NCBI RefSeq assembly: GCF_030656875.1
Contig: NZ_CP130943.1
Location: forward strand, 2,976,001 to 3,040,000
Origin: Prescottella sp. R16
GTDB taxonomy: Bacteria > Actinomycetota > Actinomycetes > Mycobacteriales > Mycobacteriaceae
DNA: 64,000 nt
Direction: 5' to 3'
Shown: piece by piece, positions 1 to 11,510 of the stretch
Layout of the letters: every line of letters starts with the position of its first letter
How positions within the stretch are numbered: the first letter of the stretch is position 1
Made by a program: the position numbers and the translations under genes
The notes under the pieces: generated by a model
Databases searched by the model: none
What the model was told of the DNA's origin: nothing
What the model saw: the letters and a program-made list of their open reading frames with translations, nothing else

Positions 1-1
1 G

Positions 2-967
2 CACATCGGCGACCGCCCGTACGGCGTCGACATCGTCGTTCCCGGCAAGTACGAGGGCATGGACTCGAACCTGTCCGCGGACGAGTTGACGACGATGCTG
101 CAGAAGATGGTGCCGCAGGAGACCCTGAACTTCGGCCGCAAGATCCTCACCGACCACGGCGTGCCCCTGCCCGCTCCCGGCGAGGACAACGCCCTGCAGT
201 TGCTCGGCTGGACGGAGGCGACGGCCACCCCACAGGTCGAGGTGGCACTGCAGCATCCGAAGGTGACGCTCATCGCGAACGCGCTCGGCACCCCGCCCGT
301 CGAGATGATCGAGCACATTCATGCCGCCGGCCGCAAGGTCGCCGCCCTGTGCGGCTCCCCCTATCAGGCCCGCAAGCACGCGGACGCCGGCGTCGACATC
401 ATCATCGCGCAGGGCGGTGAGGGCGGCGGCCACTGCGGCGAGGTCGGCTCGATCGTGCTGTGGCCGCAGGTCGTCAAGGAGGTCGCGCCGGTGCCGGTGC
501 TCGCGGCCGGCGGCATCGGCAGCGGCCAGCAGATCGCGGCCGCGCTGGCCCTGGGTGCGCAGGGCGCATGGTCGGGCTCGCAGTGGTTGATGGTCGAGGA
601 GGCCGAGAACACCGCCGTCCAGCAGGCCGCGTACGCGAACGCGACCAGCCGCGACACGGTCCGCAGCCGCTCGTTCACCGGCAAGCCGTGCCGCATGCTG
701 CGCAACGACTGGACCGAGGCGTGGGAGCAGGAGGGCAACCCGGAGCCACTCGGCATGCCGCTGCAGTACATGGTGTCCGGGATGGCCGTGGCCGCGACCC
801 ACAAGTACCCGGACGAGACCGTCGACGTCGCGTTCAACCCGGTCGGTCAGGTCGTCGGCCAGCTGACGAAGGTGGAGAAGACGTCGGCCGTCATCGAACG
901 CTGGGTGCAGGAGTATCTGGAGGCGACGGGCACGCTCGAACGGTTGAACGCCGCCGCCGGCGCGTGA
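2..967 (+). CDS. Nitronate monooxygenase family flavoprotein, 5' truncated by window edge
   Basis: The reading frame is open from base 2, so the gene begins upstream of the window; 321 codons are visible. It is an FMN-dependent TIM-barrel enzyme of the nitronate monooxygenase (2-nitropropane dioxygenase) family, which oxidises alkyl nitronates or related carbanions. The family signature AQGGEGGGHCGE lies about 140 codons into the fragment and carries the expected catalytic histidine. A glycine-rich AAGGIGSG phosphate-binding strand follows about 25 residues later. The C-terminal half is complete and ends just before a strong hairpin. The substrate cannot be read from sequence; several actinobacterial paralogues of this family exist, some linked to steroid or nitroalkane metabolism. 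Confidence 0.85.
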   Translation, partial: HIGDRPYGVDIVVPGKYEGMDSNLSADELTTMLQKMVPQETLNFGRKILTDHGVPLPAPGEDNALQLLGWTEATATPQVEVALQHPKVTLIANALGTPPVEMIEHIHAAGRKVAALCGSPYQARKHADAGVDIIIAQGGEGGGHCGEVGSIVLWPQVVKEVAPVPVLAAGGIGSGQQIAAALALGAQGAWSGSQWLMVEEAENTAVQQAAYANATSRDTVRSRSFTGKPCRMLRNDWTEAWEQEGNPEPLGMPLQYMVSGMAVAATHKYPDETVDVAFNPVGQVVGQLTKVEKTSAVIERWVQEYLEATGTLERLNAAAGA

Positions 968-1000
968 CACCACTCGTCCCACCAACGATTTCGTCTCGAT

Positions 1001-1038
1001 CCGGGGCTCGACGCCGACCTGTCGGCGTCGAGCCCCGG
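1001..1038. terminator. Hairpin terminator after the nitronate monooxygenase gene
   Basis: Perfect 18-bp inverted repeat, arms 1001-1018 and 1021-1038, with only two bases between them, 33 nt past the stop codon at 967. There is no T-tract. A TACCCT hexamer directly follows at 1039-1044 and could be the -10 element of the next gene. Confidence 0.65.
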
Positions 1039-1081
1039 TACCCTGGATGTTGTCCGATTTGCCGCCTCCGGAAGGCATCCC

Positions 1082-1897
1082 GTGGAATTCCTCCTCATCG
1101 TCGCCGTCCTTGCTGTCGTCGTCCTCCTGGTCGCGAAGAGCCAGAACAGGAACCGGGGCCATTCGGCGAACCGTCTCGACGACGCCAAGGCGGACGCTCG
1201 CCAGGCGATCGAGCGTCTCGGCGGACAGGTCTACAACCTCGTCGGCAGCAACGACGCCGCCAAGCAGGCACTCGCCGACGCGTCCGAGCGCTACACCGCC
1301 GCCGGTTCGCAGATCGAGCAGGCCGCGACCCCGGTGCAGGCGCGACTGGCCAAGCAGACCGCACTCGAGGGCCTCTACTACATCCGGGCCGCGCGGACCG
1401 CGATGGACATGGATCCCGGCCCCGAGATTCCGAGCATCGACGGCCAGCAGTCCGCCGGTGCCGTCACCGAGGACCGGAAGATCGAGTTCGAGGGCCGGCA
1501 GGTGTCGGCGTCGCCGAACCCGTCCGCGGCCACCCCGAACTATTACCCCGGCGGCCGCGTCGCCGGACGCCCCGTCCCCGCCGGCTGGTACTCCGAGCCG
1601 TGGTGGAAGCCGGCCCTCGTCGCGGGCGCGTGGGGTGTCGGTTCGATGCTCCTGTTCTCGGCCATGTTCTCCGGCATGGCAGGCGTCCCGTACGACGCGC
1701 AGTCGTTCGAGAGCGGTGCCGGCGACGGCTCCGACGCCGGTGGCGGCGATGCGGGTGGTGACGACTTCGGTGGCGGGGACGACTACTCGGGCGGCGACAC
1801 CGACTACGGTGCCATGGGCGACGGCGGCAGCGACTGGGGCGGCAACGACTTCGGTGGCGGCTTCGACGGCGGCGGAATGGACTTCGGGGACTTCTAG
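1082..1897 (+). CDS. DUF1542-like membrane protein with Gly/Asp-rich tail
   Basis: 271 residues from a GTG start, preceded by GGAAGG with suitable spacing. Residues 1-20 form one membrane helix. A charged, probably helical segment follows (about 35-115, DDAKADARQAIERLGGQ and onward) that resembles the DUF1542 proteins of Rhodococcus and relatives. A second hydrophobic stretch lies near 180-200. The last 65 residues are almost only Gly, Asp, Ser and Phe in GGDDFGGG-like repeats, which suggests a disordered, acidic tail. No enzymatic motif is visible, and the role is unknown. The stop codon overlaps the stop of the convergent DNA glycosylase gene in the four bases CTAG at 1894-1897. Confidence 0.75.
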   Translation: MEFLLIVAVLAVVVLLVAKSQNRNRGHSANRLDDAKADARQAIERLGGQVYNLVGSNDAAKQALADASERYTAAGSQIEQAATPVQARLAKQTALEGLYYIRAARTAMDMDPGPEIPSIDGQQSAGAVTEDRKIEFEGRQVSASPNPSAATPNYYPGGRVAGRPVPAGWYSEPWWKPALVAGAWGVGSMLLFSAMFSGMAGVPYDAQSFESGAGDGSDAGGGDAGGDDFGGGDDYSGGDTDYGAMGDGGSDWGGNDFGGGFDGGGMDFGDF

Positions 1898-2691
1898 TCC
1901 GGCTGGCAGCCGGGACACCAGAACAGGTTCCGGCCCTTCATGACCGTGTGAGCGATCGGCGTGCCGCAGATGCGGCACGCCGATCCTGTTCTGCGGTAGA
2001 CGTAGGTGCGGGGCCGGTCCGGCGCGTACGACGGGGCACCGTGGTCGTGTTCGGGGCGCACGACGTGCATGACCCCGGCGTCGACGCCGACGGCCATGAG
2101 TGCGACGAGGTCGGTCCACATCGCGTCCCAGTCGGCGCGGCCGACGTGCCGTCCGGGCCGATCGGGGTGGATGCCGTGCCGGAAGAGGACTTCGGCGCGG
2201 TACACGTTGCCGACGCCGGCGAGGACCGACTGGTCCAGGAGCAGCGCCCCGATCGGGGTGCGGGAACGGGAGATCCGCTGCCACGCCCGGTCCGGGTCGG
2301 CGTCGGCGCGCAGCGGGTCGGGGCCGAGTCTCGCTTCGAGGGCGGCGATCTGGGTGGCGTCGTAGATGTCGCACGCGGTGGGGCCGCGCAGGTCGGCGCC
2401 CGATGCGGCGCCGATCATCCGCATCCGGACCTGTCCGACGGGGTCGGCGAGCGGGGTCGACGCGAAGTCGAACCGCCCGTACAGGCCGAGGTGGACGTGG
2501 ACGGTGCGGCCGCCGTCGAAGTGCAGCAGCAGGTGCTTGCCGTTGGCCTCGGATCGTTCGAGGGTCCGGCCGTCGACGGCGGCGGCTCCGGCCTCGAACC
2601 GTCCCTGCGGGCTCGACACCCGCACGGGAGCACCGACGAACCTGTGTCGATGCTCCCGTGCGAGCCGATGGAGGGTGTGCCCCTCGGGCAC
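1894..2691 (-). CDS. nei2: Fpg/Nei-family DNA glycosylase (endonuclease VIII-like)
   Basis: 265 residues. I place the start at the GTG at 2691 because mature Fpg/Nei enzymes need Pro next to the initiator Met: the protein then begins (M)PEGHTLHRLA, with catalytic Pro2 and Glu3. The lysine in ANGKHLLLHF is the conserved DNA-contact residue. The C-terminus is a four-cysteine zinc finger (CRIC...CPGC). The enzyme would excise oxidised bases and cleave the abasic site by beta/delta elimination. Its start lies 4 nt after the rpiB stop, so the two are probably one transcript, as in the M. tuberculosis Rv2464c-Rv2465c pair. Confidence 0.9.
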   Translation of the reverse strand: MPEGHTLHRLAREHRHRFVGAPVRVSSPQGRFEAGAAAVDGRTLERSEANGKHLLLHFDGGRTVHVHLGLYGRFDFASTPLADPVGQVRMRMIGAASGADLRGPTACDIYDATQIAALEARLGPDPLRADADPDRAWQRISRSRTPIGALLLDQSVLAGVGNVYRAEVLFRHGIHPDRPGRHVGRADWDAMWTDLVALMAVGVDAGVMHVVRPEHDHGAPSYAPDRPRTYVYRRTGSACRICGTPIAHTVMKGRNLFWCPGCQPD

Positions 2692-2695
2692 GTCG

Positions 2696-3175
2696 TTACT
2701 TCTCGCCGCCCGGAACGGCCGGGGCGACACCGGTCTTCTCGTACTCGGCGAGGATGTCGATGCGACGCTGGTGCCGCTCCTCCTCCGACCACGGGGTCGC
2801 CAGGAAGGCGTCGACGATCGCGAGGGTCTCCTCGAGGCTGTGCATGCGGCCGCCGATGCCGATCAGCTGTGCGTTGTTGTGCTGGCGGGCCAGCTGCGCG
2901 GTCTCGACGCTCCACGCGAGGGCGCAGCGGGCGCCGGGCACCTTGTTCGCGGCGATCTGCTCGCCGTTGCCGCTGCCGCCGAGGACCAGGCCGAGGCTGC
3001 CCGGGTCGGCGACGACGCGGCGGGCCGCCTCGATGCAGAAGGCCGGGTAGTCGTCGAGGGCGTCGTACTCGTGTGCACCGCAGTCGACGGCCTCGTGGCC
3101 GTTCGCGGTGAGGTGTTCGATGATCTGGTTCTTGCGTTCGAAGCCGGCGTGGTCGGCACCCAGGTATACGCGCAT
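2696..3175 (-). CDS. rpiB: Ribose-5-phosphate isomerase B
   Basis: 159 residues starting MRVYLGADHAGFE. RpiB interconverts ribose 5-phosphate and ribulose 5-phosphate in the pentose phosphate pathway. Visible landmarks are the phosphate-binding GADHAG at the N-terminus, DYPAFC near residue 45, and the anion-hole loop GGSGNGEQIAANKVPG near residue 65-80. The loop has Ser where many bacterial enzymes have the catalytic Cys. This matches the mycobacterial subtype, in which a Glu a few residues later (GEQ) is the base. An in-frame ATG lies nine codons upstream but would add residues absent from the family. No Shine-Dalgarno sequence is obvious. nei2 follows with a 4-nt gap. Confidence 0.93.
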   Translation of the reverse strand: MRVYLGADHAGFERKNQIIEHLTANGHEAVDCGAHEYDALDDYPAFCIEAARRVVADPGSLGLVLGGSGNGEQIAANKVPGARCALAWSVETAQLARQHNNAQLIGIGGRMHSLEETLAIVDAFLATPWSEEERHQRRIDILAEYEKTGVAPAVPGGEK

Positions 3176-3229
3176 GGCGTCAATTCTGACAGGCGCCACC
3201 ACGCCGGCGACGCGGGACCTCGAGGAAGC

Positions 3230-3853
3230 TCAGTCGAACGCGGGATCCTCGGTGCGGCTGCGCTTGAGTTCGAAGAAGTGCGGGTACGACGCGAGTGCCA
3301 CCGCACCGTCCCACACCCGTCCGGCGTCCTCGCCGCGCGGGATACGGGACAGGACCGGCCCGAAGAACGCGGTGCCGTTGACGTGGATGGTGGGGGTACC
3401 GACGTCGTCGCCGACCTTGTCCATGCCGGCGTGGTGGCTGGCGCGCAGGGCGGCGTCGTACTCGTCGGTGTCGGCGGCCGCGGCCAGGTCCGCGGGCAGC
3501 CCGACCTCGGCGAGTGCTGCGGCGGTCACGGCGGGCAGGTCCTTGTTGTTCTCGTTGTGGATGCGGGTTCCCATCGCCGTGTACAGCGGCAGCAGGATCT
3601 CGTCGCCGTGCTGTTGCGCCGCCGCGATCAGTACCCGGACCGGGCCCCACGCGTGGGTCAGCTTCTCGCGGTAGTCGTCGGACAGGTCGCGGCCCTCGTT
3701 GAGGACGGCAAGGCTCATGACGTGGAAGTTGGCTTCCAGGTCTCGAACGGTCGCGGCCTCGAGGATCCAGCGGGAGGTGATCCAGCACCACGGGCACAGT
3801 GGGTCGAACCAGAAATCGACGGTGTCCTTCGTGGTGGCGGTCGTGTCGGTCAC
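3230..3853 (-). CDS. DsbA-like mycothiol-dependent nitroreductase (Rv2466c family)
   Basis: 207 residues from a GTG at 3853, preceded by GAGGGAGA. The thioredoxin-fold N-terminus carries [10 protein letters not shown], with the CPWC active site characteristic of Rv2466c-type proteins, a DsbA/FrnE-like family that uses mycothiol as reductant. The cis-proline region is seen as [10 protein letters not shown] near residue 155, and the helical insertion typical of DsbA lies between. The M. tuberculosis relative activates nitro-prodrugs and protects against oxidative stress. The gene is divergent from the flavoprotein at 4021 and keeps the M. tuberculosis position next to rpiB. Confidence 0.88.
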   Translation of the reverse strand: MTDTTATTKDTVDFWFDPLCPWCWITSRWILEAATVRDLEANFHVMSLAVLNEGRDLSDDYREKLTHAWGPVRVLIAAAQQHGDEILLPLYTAMGTRIHNENNKDLPAVTAAALAEVGLPADLAAAADTDEYDAALRASHHAGMDKVGDDVGTPTIHVNGTAFFGPVLSRIPRGEDAGRVWDGAVALASYPHFFELKRSRTEDPAFD

Positions 3854-4020
3854 GTGTGTCTCCCTCGTCCGGTATCTCGTGCGCGGCGGGTCACGGCCCG
3901 CCCGTTCAAGGGAACCACGTGGGCGCGCGTTTGCTTCCCGAGCACGCCGGGCCGCGGTTAGTGTCGGAGGAGAACCGCGAGAGGGCAGATCCGGTAACCG
4001 CACTGGAACGGAGCATTCAC

Positions 4021-5265
4021 GTGACTTCCCACGATCCCGCACATCGCACCTTCGTCGTCGTCGGCGGTGGACTCGCCGGAGCCAAGGTGGCGGAGTCCTT
4101 GAGGGACAGAGACTTCGACGGAAACATCGTATTGCTGTGTGCTGAGGAGCATCTTCCGTACGAGCGTCCGCCCCTGTCCAAGGAACACGTCGCGGGCACG
4201 AAGGCCCTGGCGGACTTCACCGTCCGCCCGGGCGACTGGTATCGCGACCAGCACGTCGACGTGCGGCTCGGCACCACCGTCACGGCGATCGACCGGGACG
4301 CGAAACAGGTGGTGCTGCCGGACGGTTCGACGCTCGGCTACGACAAGCTGGCGCTCGCGACGGGGTCGCGGTCCCGGCGTCCACCGATCCCCGGCGGTGA
4401 CGCCGACAGGGTGCACTATCTGCGCACCGTCGACGAATCCGACGCGCTCATCGCCGCATTGACGCCCGGCTCCCGGTTGGTGATCGTGGGCGCCGGCTGG
4501 ATCGGGCTCGAGATCGCGGCCGGTGCGCGGGGCCGCGCCGTGGAGGTGGCGGTCGTCGAGGCCGCCGAACTGCCGCTGCTGGCGTCGCTCGGCCGGGAGA
4601 TGGGGGCGGTGTTCGCGGATCTGCACCGGCAGCACGGCGTCGATCTGCGGTTCGGGGCGAAGGTCGAGGAGATCACCACGGCGGACGGGCGGGCGACCGG
4701 GGTCCGGCTCGGCGACGGCACGGTGCTGCCCGCCGACGCGGTGCTGGTGGCGGTGGGTGCGCAGGCGAACATCGAGATCGCCGAGGCCGCGGGGCTGGCC
4801 GTGGGCGACGGCGGGGTGCTGGTGAACGGGAACCTCACGACGAGCGACCCGGACATCGTCGCGGTGGGTGACATCGCGGCACAGCAGCATCCGCTGCTGG
4901 GTGCGCGGGTTCGGGTGGAGCACTGGGCGAATGCCCTGAACCAGCCGGCGGTCGCGGCGGCCACGCTGGTGGGGCATCCGGAGGAGTACACGCGGCTGCC
5001 GTACTTCTTCACCGACCAGTACGACCTGGGCATGGAGTACGTGGGTTGGGCGCCGGAGTATGCGTCCGTCGTCACTCGCGGCGATGTCGGGAAACGCGAA
5101 TTCCTGGCGTTCTGGCTCGATTCCGGCAATCGGGTGCTGGCCGGGATGAACGTGAACGTCTGGGATGCCGGCGACGACATCAAGGCGCTCGTCGCCTCCG
5201 ATGCCGCGGTCGATCCGGGCCGTCTCGCCGATCCGGGTGTGGCCCTCTCCGGCCTCCTGCCCTGA
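4021..5265 (+). CDS. Ferredoxin reductase-type FAD/NAD(P)H oxidoreductase
   Basis: 414 residues from a GTG with GGAACGGAG upstream. The two-dinucleotide-binding fold is clear: an FAD-binding [11 protein letters not shown] near residue 16, a NAD(P)H-binding [13 protein letters not shown] near 157-169, and an FAD-contacting VAVGDIA near 280. The C-terminal reductase dimerisation/ferredoxin-contact domain is present ([18 protein letters not shown]). The family (rhodocoxin, putidaredoxin and terpredoxin reductases) passes NAD(P)H electrons to a [2Fe-2S] ferredoxin for P450s or oxygenases. No ferredoxin gene is adjacent, so the partner is encoded elsewhere. This gene is an insert relative to the M. 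tuberculosis order. Confidence 0.88.
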   Translation: MTSHDPAHRTFVVVGGGLAGAKVAESLRDRDFDGNIVLLCAEEHLPYERPPLSKEHVAGTKALADFTVRPGDWYRDQHVDVRLGTTVTAIDRDAKQVVLPDGSTLGYDKLALATGSRSRRPPIPGGDADRVHYLRTVDESDALIAALTPGSRLVIVGAGWIGLEIAAGARGRAVEVAVVEAAELPLLASLGREMGAVFADLHRQHGVDLRFGAKVEEITTADGRATGVRLGDGTVLPADAVLVAVGAQANIEIAEAAGLAVGDGGVLVNGNLTTSDPDIVAVGDIAAQQHPLLGARVRVEHWANALNQPAVAAATLVGHPEEYTRLPYFFTDQYDLGMEYVGWAPEYASVVTRGDVGKREFLAFWLDSGNRVLAGMNVNVWDAGDDIKALVASDAAVDPGRLADPGVALSGLLP

Positions 5266-5338
5266 CGTCACGTGATGGGATGGGTGTCGACGTGATTCGT
5301 CATCGTCGTTCGTGTCCATCCGTGATGAGGAGATCTTC

Positions 5339-7912
<2,574 letters not shown>

Positions 7913-7927
7913 CCGGCCCCCGACATG

Positions 7928-7963
7928 CCGGTGACCCGGTGCCGTACGGCACCGGGTCACCGG
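7928..7963. terminator. Bidirectional terminator between pepN and the DUF5130 gene
   Basis: Perfect 16-bp inverted repeat (arms 7928-7943 and 7948-7963) closed by a GTAC tetraloop, 15 nt after the pepN stop and 22 nt before the stop of the opposing gene. The symmetry and position suit termination from both sides, although no T-tract is present. Confidence 0.8.
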
Positions 7964-7985
7964 AGAGAAGCACTGAGCGGAAGGC

Positions 7986-8459
7986 CTACTTCGGGGCGAT
8001 CGCGTTGCTCATGACGTTCAGCGCGGACACGAGACCGTCGATGAGGTTGCCCTCGGAGAACGAGGCCAACGCGGCCGTGACACCGAGCTGCGCGACGCGG
8101 TCGGTCACCCGGTTCTGCACCTTGCGGCCACCGCGGACCTCGATGACGCGCTGGTTCGGGGACACCGCGATCAGCACCGACCGCTCGGCCTCCGGGGTGT
8201 TCGGGAACACCGCGTCCACGCCGGCGGCCGGGTCCGCGCCCAGGTCGCCGACGAACACGTTGAACCGCACCTTGGTCAGGCGGGTCGCGTCGGTGAGGGC
8301 ATTGTCGAGGGCGACCAGCTCGTCCGTGCTGAACGGCGGCAGATCGACCGGTTCGCCGACCCTGTGCGTCGCCGAGATGCGGCCCGACATCGTCACGACC
8401 GTGCCGGACGGCAGATCTGCCGCCGGGACCACGGGCTGGAGAACGTCACCACTTGCCAC
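7986..8459 (-). CDS. DUF5130 (TPM-domain-like) protein, Rv2468c homologue
   Basis: 157 residues from a GTG with GGAGG 8 nt upstream. The sequence (DELVALDNALTDATRLTKVRFNVFVGDL, then a NTPEAERSVLIAVSPNQRVIEVRGG core) resembles the TPM/DUF5130 fold, a small alpha/beta domain often found near envelope functions. There is no signal peptide or catalytic motif that I can name. Its Shine-Dalgarno sequence lies inside the preceding small membrane-protein gene, with which it overlaps by 14 nt, so translation of the two is probably coupled. The position matches Rv2468c of M. tuberculosis, whose function is unknown. Confidence 0.8.
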   Translation of the reverse strand: MASGDVLQPVVPAADLPSGTVVTMSGRISATHRVGEPVDLPPFSTDELVALDNALTDATRLTKVRFNVFVGDLGADPAAGVDAVFPNTPEAERSVLIAVSPNQRVIEVRGGRKVQNRVTDRVAQLGVTAALASFSEGNLIDGLVSALNVMSNAIAPK

Positions 8460-8697
8460 TTGCGGAACCTCCGATCAGATCTGCACCCGCCACAGCGTGT
8501 GCCGCGTGGTGATCGTGCGTCGTCACCTCGTCGGTCGCGCTCCACAGGATCGGGCCGTGCGTCCACCGCTCGCCGAGGCGGTACTCCGCCGGCAACGGGT
8601 TCGGCGACCGCCTGACCGGCAAGGACAGGAGGCCGAGGACCGCGATCACGAGGGCGGGGATGCCTACGTAAATCAGCACTGTCTCGAGAATGCTCAC
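8446..8697 (-). CDS. Small membrane protein, 83 aa, Rv2468A-like
   Basis: Starts at the GTG at 8697 (VSILETVLIYVGIPALVIAVLG). Residues 4-25 form one transmembrane helix; the rest is a basic then polar tail containing LPAEYRLGERWTHGPILWSA. This short single-helix design with a conserved WTHGPILWSA-like patch fits the small protein next to Rv2468c in mycobacteria. The reading frame extends upstream, but only the GTG-started version begins with a sensible membrane segment. The 3' end overlaps the DUF5130 gene start. Function is unknown; coupling suggests a joint role with DUF5130. Confidence 0.7.
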   Translation of the reverse strand: MSILETVLIYVGIPALVIAVLGLLSLPVRRSPNPLPAEYRLGERWTHGPILWSATDEVTTHDHHAAHAVAGADLIGGSASGKW

Positions 8698-8746
8698 GCC
8701 TCGAACCGTAGCCCAGTCCTGCCGAATTGGAAGCGTCGGGGCCGTA

Positions 8747-9340
8747 TCACGCCGCGCCTTCCCCGAGATACTGCAGCCACGTCGGATGCACCTCGGTGAC
8801 GGTGGCGAGCAGACGCCAGTGCGGGCCGGTCGGCGGGACGAGGGCGGTGCGCAGCGTCCACCCCAGCTCGACGAGCAGTTTATCCGCTTTGCGGTGGTTG
8901 CAGGACGCGCAACAGGCGACGCAGTTCTCCCAGCCGTGCGCACCTCCCCGACTGCGCGGGACGACGTGGTCGATGGTCTCGGCCTTGCCGCCGCAGTAGC
9001 CGCACCGGGAGTTGTCGCGGAGCATGAGAGCGGTCCGGGTCATCGGCACGCGGGTCCGGTACGGGACGCGGACGTAGTTGCGGAGTCGGATGACGGACGG
9101 GAGTTGCACGGACCAGCCCTCGGAGTGGACGACGGGGCCGTTCGGGTCCTCGTGGACGGCGTCGGCCTTGTCGCACACCATGAGCACGACGGCGCGCCGG
9201 GCGGGCAGTGCGGTGAGGGGTTCGAAGGTGGCGTTGAGCAGCAGAACGCGGCGTTTACCCCACGCCGTGGGGGCCGGCGTCGTGCGCTCAGGTTCGGGTA
9301 TCACCTGCAGCGCGCGCCGGTTGCCGTTTCTCTGCGCCAT
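8747..9340 (-). CDS. HNH endonuclease family protein (Rv2469c homologue)
   Basis: 197 residues from ATG 9340, with GGAGG 5 nt upstream. The C-terminal half is an HNH nuclease domain: CGYCGGKAETIDHVVPRSRG, then ENCVACCASCNHRK. These are the two CxxC zinc knuckles flanking the DH...N...H metal-binding core (about residues 115-160). The N-terminal part (RRVLLLNATFEPLTALPARRAV) is the family's usual fused domain. Such stand-alone HNH proteins are conserved in actinobacteria, and their biological substrate is not known. The gene is divergent from glbO, as in M. tuberculosis. Confidence 0.88.
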   Translation of the reverse strand: MAQRNGNRRALQVIPEPERTTPAPTAWGKRRVLLLNATFEPLTALPARRAVVLMVCDKADAVHEDPNGPVVHSEGWSVQLPSVIRLRNYVRVPYRTRVPMTRTALMLRDNSRCGYCGGKAETIDHVVPRSRGGAHGWENCVACCASCNHRKADKLLVELGWTLRTALVPPTGPHWRLLATVTEVHPTWLQYLGEGAA

Positions 9341-9462
9341 CGACACCTCCGCGAAGACTGCACCCAGTGGATCACGGATAATCGGGGCACGCACTCGCAT
9401 TTCGGCGAAAAAATGCCCGACACCGGGTTAACGGGCGGCAACGGGCACAGATTGGAGCTGGT

Positions 9463-9852
9463 GTGACGGAGACGACGTTCTACGAGGCGGTCGGTGGAGC
9501 CGAGACGTTCCACAAACTGGTCGCGCGTTTCTACGAGGAGGTCGCGAAGGACGAGATCGTCCGACCGCTGTATCCGGAGGAGGATCTGGGGCCGGCGGAG
9601 CGCCGGATGCGGATGTTCCTCGAGCAGTACTGGGGTGGGCCGCGGACGTACTCGGACGAGCGCGGGCATCCGCGGTTGCGGATGCGGCACGTGCCGTTCA
9701 AGATCGGCCCGCTCGAGCGGGACGCGTGGCTGCGCTGCATGCACACGGCGATCGCGTCGATCGACGAGCAGACGTTGGATGCGGCACATCGCAAGACCCT
9801 GACCGAGTACATGGACATGGCAGCGGCGTCGCTGGTGAATTCGCCGGTCTGA
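9463..9852 (+). CDS. glbO: Group II truncated hemoglobin (trHbO)
   Basis: 129 residues from a GTG, with GGAG about 6 nt upstream. It has the compact 2-over-2 globin fold. Distal Tyr residues are at FYEEV (B10) and LYPEEDL (CD1), the glycine-rich WGGP turn is present, the proximal histidine is in MRHVPFKIG, and the group-II tryptophan is in ERDAWLRCM. It binds heme and oxygen and is credited in mycobacteria with oxygen, peroxide and NO chemistry near the membrane. It is divergent from the HNH gene and followed 31 nt later by aglA, so co-transcription with aglA is possible. Confidence 0.94.
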   Translation: MTETTFYEAVGGAETFHKLVARFYEEVAKDEIVRPLYPEEDLGPAERRMRMFLEQYWGGPRTYSDERGHPRLRMRHVPFKIGPLERDAWLRCMHTAIASIDEQTLDAAHRKTLTEYMDMAAASLVNSPV

Positions 9853-9883
9853 CCCGGCCCCGAGCGGGCGCGGATGCGGCACT

Positions 9884-11467
9884 ATGAGGAGTGTGACCAC
9901 TCCCGGTGCTCGCGCATGGTGGACGGACGCAGTCTTCTACCAGATCTATCCGCGCTCGTTCTGCGACGCGGACGGTGACGGCGTCGGCGATCTCGAGGGC
10001 GTGATCGACCGGCTCGGCTATCTGGAACTGCTCGGGATCGATGCGGTGTGGCTGGGCCCGGTGATGCGGTCGCCGATGGCCGATCACGGCTACGACGTGT
10101 CCGATCCGCGGGACGTCGATCCGCTGTTCGGGGATCTCGCGGTGATGGACGAGCTGATCGCCGAGGCACACGCCCGCGGAATCCGGGTCACGATGGATCT
10201 GGTGCCGAACCACACCAGCGATCGGCATCCGTGGTTCGATGCCGCGCTGGTGGGCGGCCCCGGCAGTCCGGCGCGGGACCGCTATTTCTTCCGGGACGGC
10301 CGCGGACCGGACGGTTCCGAGCCGCCGAACAACTGGCCGAGTGTGTTCGGGGGGCCGGCGTGGACGCGGGTCGTCGAGCCGGACGGGACACTCGGGCAGT
10401 GGTATCTGCACATCTTCGCGCCCGAGCAGCCGGATCTGAACTGGAGCCATCCGGACGTCGGCACGGATCTGGAACGGACGCTGCGGTTCTGGCTGCAGCG
10501 GGGCGTCGACGGTTTCCGGATCGATGTCGCACACGGGATGGCGAAGCCGGACGGCCTGCCCGACCACGACTGGTCGGCGGGTTCCCGCGATTCCGGTGAC
10601 GTCGGGGATCCCCGGTTCGACAATCCGCGGGTCCACGAGATCCATCGTGGGATCCGCCGGGTGCTCGACGAGTTCCCGCAGACGGTGGCGGTCGGCGAGA
10701 TCTGGGTGCGGGACAACGAGCGGTTCGGGCGGTACATCCGGCCGGACGAGTTGCATCTGGGGTTCAATTTCCGGCTCGCGGAGACGCCGTTCGATGCGGA
10801 TGCGGTGCGGTCGGCGATCGAGAATTCTCTCGACGCGGTGGGCCGGGTGGGCGGCACTCCGACGTGGACGTTGTCGAATCACGACGTGGAGCGGGAGGTG
10901 ACCCGGTACGGCGGTGGGGCCCGTGGTCTCGCCCGGGCGCGCGCGATGGCGTTGGTGGAGTTGGCGTTGCCGGGTGCGACGTTCGTCTACAACGGCGCCG
11001 AGCTGGGGTTGCCGAACGTGGAGCTGCCCGACGAGGTGCTGCAGGACCCGATCTGGCGGCGGTCGGGACGCACCGAACGCGGCCGGGACGGCTGCCGGGT
11101 GCCGTTGCCGTGGGAGGGTGCGGCACCGCCGTTCGGGTTCTCGACGACGCCGGACACGTGGCTGCCGATGCCGGCGGAGTGGGCGGAGACGACGGTGGAG
11201 GCGCAACTCGAGGACGTCGGATCGACGTTGTCGTTGTATCGCGCCGCCCTGGAGTTGCGCCGGAATCGTCCGGAATGGTCGGGTGACGAGATCGCGTGGT
11301 ACGGAAGCCCTCCCGGCTGTTGCGCGTTCCGCCGCGGCGGCGGGTTGATCTGTGTCCTCAACGCCTCGGACGCCCCGATCGCGCTCCCACCGGGCCGGAT
11401 CCTGCTCTCCAGCATCCCGCTGGTGGACGGCCTGCTGCCGGCGGATTCGGCGGCCTGGCTGGCGTGA
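9884..11467 (+). CDS. aglA: GH13 alpha-glucosidase
   Basis: 527 residues. The start is either ATG 9884 or GTG 9893; a GAGGAG lies between them, so the choice is open. All GH13 regions are visible: DLVPNHTS (region I), GFRIDVAHG with the nucleophile Asp (II), VGEIW with the acid Glu (III) and TLSNHDVER (IV). The order and length match oligo-1,6-glucosidase / alpha-glucosidase enzymes that hydrolyse maltose-type oligosaccharides. The protein is cytosolic, with no signal peptide. It corresponds to Rv2471 and follows glbO as in M. tuberculosis. Trehalose-related activity cannot be excluded. Confidence 0.9.
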   Translation: MRSVTTPGARAWWTDAVFYQIYPRSFCDADGDGVGDLEGVIDRLGYLELLGIDAVWLGPVMRSPMADHGYDVSDPRDVDPLFGDLAVMDELIAEAHARGIRVTMDLVPNHTSDRHPWFDAALVGGPGSPARDRYFFRDGRGPDGSEPPNNWPSVFGGPAWTRVVEPDGTLGQWYLHIFAPEQPDLNWSHPDVGTDLERTLRFWLQRGVDGFRIDVAHGMAKPDGLPDHDWSAGSRDSGDVGDPRFDNPRVHEIHRGIRRVLDEFPQTVAVGEIWVRDNERFGRYIRPDELHLGFNFRLAETPFDADAVRSAIENSLDAVGRVGGTPTWTLSNHDVEREVTRYGGGARGLARARAMALVELALPGATFVYNGAELGLPNVELPDEVLQDPIWRRSGRTERGRDGCRVPLPWEGAAPPFGFSTTPDTWLPMPAEWAETTVEAQLEDVGSTLSLYRAALELRRNRPEWSGDEIAWYGSPPGCCAFRRGGGLICVLNASDAPIALPPGRILLSSIPLVDGLLPADSAAWLA

Positions 11468-11510
11468 CGCCCGGTCTGTTTCTGCTTACCGTGCACGCCA
11501 CCTCCGACGC

